20,850 bases of DNA, from assembly GCA_902477055.1 (NCBI GenBank), contig CABSFY010000035.1, positions 1-20,850 of the forward strand, given 5' to 3'. Of this stretch, positions 16,855 to 20,850 are shown one piece after another. The notes under the pieces are model-generated. The model ran no database searches, was not told the DNA's origin, and saw only the letters and a program-made list of their open reading frames with translations. The stretch's first letter is position 1. Each line of letters opens with the position of its first letter. The translations under genes were made by a program, and so were the position numbers. This DNA is from an uncultured Eubacteriales bacterium (GTDB lineage: Bacteria; Bacillota; Clostridia; Oscillospirales; Oscillospiraceae).

Positions 16855-17583
16855 TCAGTTTTTGCTTAAAAATTTTTCGTCAAAATTCACAGCTTCCAGC
16901 GCCGTGATCTCCGCATCAGTAAGCTCACGCGTCATCCCGAGTGGGAGCGTCCCCAGCTCCAGTCCACCCTCGGCGACGCGGCGCAGATAGCGGACCGTCA
17001 GGCCCCGGCTGGCCATCATCCGACGCACCTGATGGTACTTGCCCTCGCAGACGCGGACGAGGCTTTTCCCCTCCCCCAGCGGCTCCAGCGCCGCCGGGAG
17101 GCATTTCGTTCCGTCGCGCAGCTCGCAGCCCGCGCGAAAGGCAGCAACGTCCGCCTCCCCTGCCGTGCCGATGTGCTCGGCGTAGTAGGTCTTTTCTATC
17201 CGGCGCTTCGGAGCAAGCAGCCGGTGGGCAAGATCGCCGTCATTCGTAAACAGCAGCAAGCCCTCGGTGTCCATATCCAATCGCCCGATGGGCATGAGCT
17301 TGCGATATTCGGCGGGCAGATGCTCCATAACGGTCGGATAGCGGTCGTCCTTCGCCGCCGTAACACAGCCGGCGGGCTTGTGCATCATCAGTACGATCCG
17401 CCGGTCGCCGCGGGCGATCGGCTGTCCGTCGAGGCTGACGACCGCCGTTGTTTCGTCGATATGCTGCTCCGGCGAACGGACCGTTTCCCCGTTGACCGTG
17501 ACCCTTCCCGCGCGCACCATATCGCGCAGCTTCCGGCGCGAGTCCAGCCCGGCCTCCGCAAGATACTTATCCAGCCGCTGCAT
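16855..17583 (-). CDS. RsuA/RluB-family pseudouridine synthase
   Basis: The enzyme converts a specific uridine of rRNA to pseudouridine. The 242-residue protein has an N-terminal S4 RNA-binding domain (about 1-60; LDKYLAEAGLDSRRKLRDMV). The catalytic domain carries the family motif GRLDMDTEGLLL with catalytic Asp103. Length and motif fit RsuA (16S U516) as well as RluB-type enzymes; I cannot decide the target. The ATG at 17581-17583 follows GGAGG by eight bases; an upstream ATG at 17604 would include that site. No clear hairpin terminator follows its stop. It is divergent from the gene at 17710. Confidence 0.93.
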   Translation of the reverse strand: MQRLDKYLAEAGLDSRRKLRDMVRAGRVTVNGETVRSPEQHIDETTAVVSLDGQPIARGDRRIVLMMHKPAGCVTAAKDDRYPTVMEHLPAEYRKLMPIGRLDMDTEGLLLFTNDGDLAHRLLAPKRRIEKTYYAEHIGTAGEADVAAFRAGCELRDGTKCLPAALEPLGEGKSLVRVCEGKYHQVRRMMASRGLTVRYLRRVAEGGLELGTLPLGMTRELTDAEITALEAVNFDEKFLSKN

Positions 17584-17607
17584 TGCCTGTTCCTCCTTTG
17601 GCATATT

Positions 17608-17623
17608 TGTCCCAAGCGGGACA
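17608..17623. promoter_or_regulatory. Inverted repeat in the divergent rsuA/DUF4830 intergenic region
   Basis: TGTCCC at 17608-17613 and GGGACA at 17618-17623 flank AAGC. It lies between two divergent genes, where a shared operator would sit. No convincing -35/-10 pair was found for either gene in 17584-17709. Confidence 0.3.
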
Positions 17624-17686
17624 TACAGTTTATCACATCATTATTATTTTAGGGAGGCTCCGATTCGATCGGCATCGGGGCTTCCT

Positions 17687-17704
17687 GGATTCAGGGGGGA
17701 ATCC
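17687..17704 (+). promoter_or_regulatory. Hairpin presenting the Shine-Dalgarno sequence in its loop
   Basis: GGATTC (17687-17692) pairs with GAATCC (17699-17704), leaving AGGGGG in the loop, six bases before the ATG at 17710. The only usable ribosome-binding sequence for that gene is in this loop. Confidence 0.4.
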
Positions 17705-17709
17705 TAGTT

Positions 17710-18294
17710 ATGTTTGTTTTTACCGCCAAGCTCTCCAAGCCGAAGCTCCTTGCCGCCGGCGTGCTTCTGCTGGCTGCCGTTGTTTTGATCGTCATGATTG
17801 CCGTTTCCGGCGGCGGAACACCCGCAGCGCCGGCGGGTGACACAAACGATGCACGCGTTGCCTATCTCGCGACGTTTGGCTGGAGCGTCAACGCCGAGCC
17901 GACCGAGGTCCAGCAGGTCCGCATCCCGGACGCAGCGGACAATAAGGTCTTTGCCCGCTACAACGACCTACAGCTCAGCCAGGGCTTCGACCTGACGCAG
18001 TGCGCCGGAAAAGAGGTCATGCGCTACGTCTACGAGGTCCTCAACCACCCGGATGCCACCGAGCCGGTCTACGCCAGCATTTTGGTCTACGACGGGAAAA
18101 TCATCGGCGGTGACATCACCGACACCTCGCCGAACGGCCGGATCCACGGCTTCGCCATGCCCGGCAGCCCGCAATCGACCGAGCCGAGCACCGTGTCCGA
18201 ATCCGTCGAGCCGAGCGAATCGAACGGCCAGCCGACGGAAAGCGACGCCCCGACCGAGCAGCCGGCCGAAACCGAGGCTCAGGTACAGGAATAG
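17710..18294 (+). CDS. Membrane-anchored DUF4830-like protein
   Basis: The 194-residue protein has one N-terminal membrane segment (about 14-33, LLAAGVLLLAAVVLIVMIAV). An extracytoplasmic domain spans about 47-150 (ARVAYLATFGWSVNAEP, VMRYVYEVLNHP, IIGGDITDTSPNGRIHGF). From memory this matches the DUF4830 family of Clostridia, whose function is unknown. The C-terminus (about 152-194) is a low-complexity Ser/Glu/Pro/Thr tail. The ATG follows a G-rich ribosome-binding sequence held in a hairpin loop. It is divergent from rsuA and ends 30 bases before the riboflavin promoter, with no terminator visible. Confidence 0.8.
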   Translation: MFVFTAKLSKPKLLAAGVLLLAAVVLIVMIAVSGGGTPAAPAGDTNDARVAYLATFGWSVNAEPTEVQQVRIPDAADNKVFARYNDLQLSQGFDLTQCAGKEVMRYVYEVLNHPDATEPVYASILVYDGKIIGGDITDTSPNGRIHGFAMPGSPQSTEPSTVSESVEPSESNGQPTESDAPTEQPAETEAQVQE

Positions 18295-18324
18295 TATAGC
18301 ACATCCTGCCACGAAAAAAAAGAG

Positions 18325-18353
18325 TTGCCTTCCCGGCCTGGCGCTGCTATAAT
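18325..18353 (+). promoter_or_regulatory. Sigma-A promoter of the FMN riboswitch-ribU unit
   Basis: TTGCCT (18325-18330) and a perfect TATAAT (18348-18353) are separated by 17 bases, placing the transcript start about 40 bases before the riboswitch. Confidence 0.85.
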
Positions 18354-18399
18354 GAAGAAAAATGCGGCTCCGGTTCCATACCGGCAGTGCGCCGTATAT

Positions 18400-18543
18400 A
18401 CTTCAGGGCAGGGTGAAATTCCCGATCGGCGGTAAAAGTCCGCGAGCGCTTCGGCGCAGGATTCGGTGCGATTCCGAAACCGACTGTAAGGAGCATTTTG
18501 ACGGATTTTTCTGTCGGGCGCTCTAAGTCAGGATGGAAGAAGT
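18400..18543 (+). ncRNA. FMN riboswitch (RFN element)
   Basis: The conserved pieces are in order: AGGGTGAAATTCCCGA, GGCGGTAAAAGTCCGCGAGC, then ATTCGGTGCGATTCCGAAAC followed by CGAC, and GTCAGGATGGAAGAAG. P1 forms between ACTTC at 18400-18404 and GAAGT at 18539-18543. Binding of FMN should favour the terminator at 18562-18594 and turn ribU off. Confidence 0.97.
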
Positions 18544-18561
18544 TGCATTTTTGCATTTTTC

Positions 18562-18594
18562 AATGCCCGGAGTGTTGCTCCGGGCATTTTTTAT
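18562..18594 (+). terminator. Regulated intrinsic terminator of the FMN riboswitch
   Basis: An 11-bp perfect stem (AATGCCCGGAG at 18562-18572 with 18578-18588) has a 5-base loop, and a run of Ts extends past its end. The tandem TTGCATTT copies just upstream (about 18543-18558) can pair with AATGC of the 5' arm, a candidate antiterminator. Confidence 0.9.
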
Positions 18595-18606
18595 GGAGGA
18601 GTCAAA

Positions 18607-19242
18607 ATGAAACAGGCAAAAACAAAAGAAATTGCAGTCCTCGCCATGCTGACCGCGCTGGCATTCGTAGCGGTCGCGCTGCTGCGTGTTCCGGTGTTCG
18701 CATTTTTGAAGTACGAGCCAAAAGACGTTGTGCTTGTCCTGGGCGGCTTTCTGTACGGCCCGGCGGCAGCCGCGATCCTCGCAGCACTGACCTCGCTGCT
18801 GGAGATGCTGACCATTAGCGACACGGGACTGATCGGCTTTGTAATGAATTTTCTCAGCAGCGCCGCCTTCGCCTGCACTGCTGCGCTGATCTACCGGAAA
18901 AAGCACACGCTTTCCGGCGCGGTGCTCGGGTTGCTGGCCGGTGTCGTGTCGATGACCGCCGTCATGCTGCTTTGGAACTATCTGCTGACGCCGCTGTATA
19001 TGAAAACGACCCGCGCGGACGTTGCGGCTATGCTGATTCCGGTGTTCCTGCCGTTCAATCTGCTCAAGAGCCTGCTCAACAGTGCGCTGGCGCTGCTTCT
19101 GTACCGGCCGCTTACGCAGGGCCTGCGACGGGCCAACCTGTTCCCGCAGAGTGCCGCCGCCGCAGGCAGCGGCAAGCGCTGGGTCTGGCTCGGTGCCGCC
19201 CTCGTCGCCGCCGCGGGCATCGTCCTGCTGTTCGTCCTGTAA
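18607..19242 (+). CDS. ribU: Riboflavin ECF-transporter substrate-binding protein RibU
   Basis: RibU binds riboflavin in the membrane and works with the shared ECF module (EcfT and two ATPases, not in this window). The 211-residue protein has about six hydrophobic segments, the last near 188-210. The motif YEPKDVVLVLGGFLYGPAAA (about 38-57) and MNFLSS (about 79-84) are typical of RibU. The C-terminal stretch after residue 170 is slightly longer than in short homologues. GGAGG lies just upstream of the ATG, directly after the riboswitch terminator, so expression should fall when FMN is plentiful. The gene stands alone, ending in the bidirectional terminator at 19249-19279. Confidence 0.95.
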   Translation: MKQAKTKEIAVLAMLTALAFVAVALLRVPVFAFLKYEPKDVVLVLGGFLYGPAAAAILAALTSLLEMLTISDTGLIGFVMNFLSSAAFACTAALIYRKKHTLSGAVLGLLAGVVSMTAVMLLWNYLLTPLYMKTTRADVAAMLIPVFLPFNLLKSLLNSALALLLYRPLTQGLRRANLFPQSAAAAGSGKRWVWLGAALVAAAGIVLLFVL

Positions 19243-19248
19243 CGGGAA

Positions 19249-19279
19249 AAACGTGCTGCTCTTTTCGGGCAGCACGTTT
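19249..19279. terminator. Bidirectional intrinsic terminator between ribU and the NCS2 permease
   Basis: An 11-bp perfect stem (AAACGTGCTGC at 19249-19259 with 19269-19279) has a 9-base loop. T-rich tracts follow on both strands (TTTCTTTATTC on plus, TTTTTCCCG on minus). It sits between the convergent stop codons at 19242 and 19282. Confidence 0.9.
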
Positions 19280-19281
19280 CT

Positions 19282-20637
19282 TTATTCTTTCGTTTCCTTC
19301 GGCAAAATCAGGTTCAGCAGAACGGCCATGATCGTGGCGATCACGACGGGCGACTTGCCGAGGATCATCGCGATCTCCTCCGGGAACTGGGAAAGCGCCG
19401 AGCCGGCCTGTGCCACGCCCACGCCGAGTGCCGCAGACAGGCCGACGACTGTCGTATTTCGCGCCGTCAGACCCTGCGAGGCGATGAGCTTCATGCCGGT
19501 CATCGCGATCGTCGAGAACACCGTCACGGTCGCGCCGCCCAGCACACACTGCGGGATGGTCGTAAGGACCGCCGCGAACTTCGGCGACACGCCCGCCAGC
19601 AGCAAAAACGCGCTCGTCAGGGTGAACACGGTCCGGTTGACGACCTTATTCGTCGTGGTGATGCCGACGTTCTGCGAATAGGTCGCCGTGGGCAGGCCGC
19701 CGAGCAGCGCCGAAAGGATGTTGCCGGCGCCGTAGGCGATGATGCCGCCTTGCAGCTCATGGTCCGTCGGTTCGCGCCCCATTGCACCCACGGTGACGGC
19801 GGAAAAGTCGCCGATGGCCTGAATGGAGTTGATGGCAAACAGCAAACCGAGCGCAACACAGCCGGAAAGCTCAAATTGAACGCCGAAATGCAGCGGCTTC
19901 GGCAGCGAGAACCATGAGGCCTCCGCAATGCCCGAAAAGTCCACCATGCCGAAGCAGAGCGCGACGATATAGCCGAACGCCATGCCGATCAGGACGGAGG
20001 CCAGCTTGCAGATGCCCTTGCCGTGGTGATTCAGCACCATGACCGCTGCAAGCGTGATGGCCGCGATCATCCAGTTCTGCCACGAGCCGTAGACGAGCGA
20101 GGCCGGCAGACCCTTCGCCGCGACGGCAGCCGCCGTGTTGGCCGTACCGCCCGCCATGTAATTGATCGCCGTCGGATAGAGGGAAAGGCCGATGGTAAAA
20201 ACGACCGTACCGGTGATGACCGGCGGGAACAAACGACGGATGGGCTTAGCAAAGATACCGACCAGCACCGCGATCAGTCCGCCGACCAGCATCGCCCCGG
20301 CAATAGACGCGATCCCGCCGCCCGCAGCCGCGATGGCCTGCATACTCGGAAGGTAAGCAAAGCTGACACCGAGAATGATCGGCAGGCCCGCACCGAAGCG
20401 TTTCCCCAGCGGAAAAAGCTGAAGGAGCGTACTCACCGCCGACATGACGAGCGAGGTCTGAATGAGCAGCACGCGGTCGGCATAAGTCAGACCGGCAGTC
20501 TCCGCAATGATGATCGCAGGCGTGACGCAGCCGACGATCATCGCAACAAGGTGTTCCAGCGCAAGAGAAAGCGTCGCCCCCAGCGGCGGCCTGCCGTGGA
20601 AGTGAAGCAGCGCTTCGCGAGTAGGTTTTTGCCGCAT
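19282..20637 (-). CDS. NCS2-family nucleobase permease (uracil/xanthine permease type)
   Basis: The 451-residue protein has about 12-14 membrane segments and the NCS2 fold signatures: SFAYLPSM in the TM3 region, SIQAIGDFSAVT in TM8, and QNVGITTTNKVVNR after TM9. It should import a purine or pyrimidine base with protons or sodium. Two hallmark positions differ from characterised members: Gln273 stands where XanQ and UraA have Glu, and Asn330 stands where the family motif has Thr. I think a Clostridial subgroup shares these, so the substrate should not be assumed. ATG at 20637 is preceded by AAGGAG about eleven bases upstream, and a promoter lies 37 bases before it. No purine riboswitch is present in the short leader. 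Confidence 0.9.
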   Translation of the reverse strand: MRQKPTREALLHFHGRPPLGATLSLALEHLVAMIVGCVTPAIIIAETAGLTYADRVLLIQTSLVMSAVSTLLQLFPLGKRFGAGLPIILGVSFAYLPSMQAIAAAGGGIASIAGAMLVGGLIAVLVGIFAKPIRRLFPPVITGTVVFTIGLSLYPTAINYMAGGTANTAAAVAAKGLPASLVYGSWQNWMIAAITLAAVMVLNHHGKGICKLASVLIGMAFGYIVALCFGMVDFSGIAEASWFSLPKPLHFGVQFELSGCVALGLLFAINSIQAIGDFSAVTVGAMGREPTDHELQGGIIAYGAGNILSALLGGLPTATYSQNVGITTTNKVVNRTVFTLTSAFLLLAGVSPKFAAVLTTIPQCVLGGATVTVFSTIAMTGMKLIASQGLTARNTTVVGLSAALGVGVAQAGSALSQFPEEIAMILGKSPVVIATIMAVLLNLILPKETKE

Positions 20638-20673
20638 TTCGGTAACAGCTCCTTTTTGTGATCTCTGTTTCCT

Positions 20674-20701
20674 ATTCTAGCATACTTTCCCACAAATTCA
20701 A
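20674..20701 (-). promoter_or_regulatory. Promoter of the NCS2 permease gene
   Basis: On the minus strand TTGAAT (20696-20701) and TAGAAT (20674-20679) are separated by 16 bases. The transcript leader is under 35 bases, too short for a known nucleobase riboswitch. Confidence 0.65.
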
Positions 20702-20766
20702 GCGCAAAAACGCAAGATTCGACCCACCAAAATCGTTCCGCTGCTGGCACTTGCCAGAATGAAAAT

Positions 20767-20794
20767 GCCACGGCTTGCTCCCGCAAGCCGTGGC
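20767..20794. repeat. Perfect 12-bp hairpin with 4-base loop near the right edge
   Basis: GCCACGGCTTGC (20767-20778) pairs perfectly with 20783-20794 around TCCC. On the minus strand it is followed by ATTTTCATT, so it could terminate a leftward transcript entering from outside. Another short inverted repeat (CTGGCA/TGCCAG, 20744-20757) lies beside it. Confidence 0.55.
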
Positions 20795-20844
20795 TCAGAC
20801 TGTCAAAGAACTGCCCAACGAAAGGTTTCGGAGGGAGGAAAAGT

Positions 20845-20850
20845 GTGAAA
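20845..20850 (+). CDS. Possible start of a gene running off the right edge
   Basis: GTG AAA at the very end is preceded six bases upstream by AGGGAGG, a strong ribosome-binding site. Only two codons are visible, so no product can be named. Confidence 0.3.

Noticed and set aside
18498..18818. Plus-strand frame starting inside the FMN riboswitch
   Set aside because: It overlaps the riboswitch, its terminator and ribU in another frame; ribU is clearly the real gene.
20638..20673. Purine or other nucleobase riboswitch ahead of the permease
   Set aside because: The leader between promoter and start codon is too short and no conserved aptamer sequence is visible.

Overview
The window looks like chromosome from a gut-type Clostridia bacterium (Bacillota, probably an Oscillospiraceae/Ruminococcaceae relative; species not claimed). 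Grounds: strong AGGAGG ribosome-binding sites, sigma-A promoters, greA-lysS and ftsE-ftsX-M23-S41 gene orders, SLH-anchored surface protein, DUF4830-type lipoprotein-like gene, FMN riboswitch plus RibU, and GC-rich codon use with a strong bias against UUA/CUA/UCA. Most genes lie on the minus strand.

Left part (1-8645, minus): a promoter with an 18-bp palindrome in its spacer reads out of the left edge. A perfect-stem terminator closes a two-gene unit made of a LytTR-PAS regulator (7845-8645) and a 2511-residue secreted surface protein (266-7801). The latter has a signal peptide, four large beta-helix-like modules, Ig/MBG-type domains and three C-terminal SLH domains. Its signal-peptide codons contain two abutting perfect palindromes that look like an in-frame insertion. 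Upstream of the regulator is a short stretch resembling a tyrosine-recombinase fragment, then the lysS terminator.

Middle (8909-16749, minus): a long co-directional run. A CdaR/PucR-type regulator is followed closely by ftsE, ftsX, an EnvC/PcsB-like M23 peptidase and an S41 lipoprotein protease: a cell-wall hydrolysis and division module. greA and lysS follow from a perfect-consensus promoter just beyond the S41 stop. LysRS carries an extra C-terminal Trbp111/MetRS-type tRNA-binding domain. An RsuA-family pseudouridine synthase (16855-17583) lies upstream of the regulator with its own reading unit.

Right part (17584-20850): divergent from rsuA is a small anchored DUF4830-like protein. It is followed by a textbook riboflavin-uptake unit: promoter, FMN riboswitch, intrinsic terminator, ribU. 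A bidirectional terminator separates ribU from a convergent NCS2 nucleobase permease with its own promoter. The right edge shows two hairpins and a possible ribosome-binding site plus GTG start of a gene running out of the window.

No tRNA, rRNA, CRISPR array or intact transposon was seen. The best candidates for something less described are the LytTR-PAS/giant SLH protein pair with its hairpin-bearing signal peptide, the LysRS fusion, and the variant NCS2 permease.
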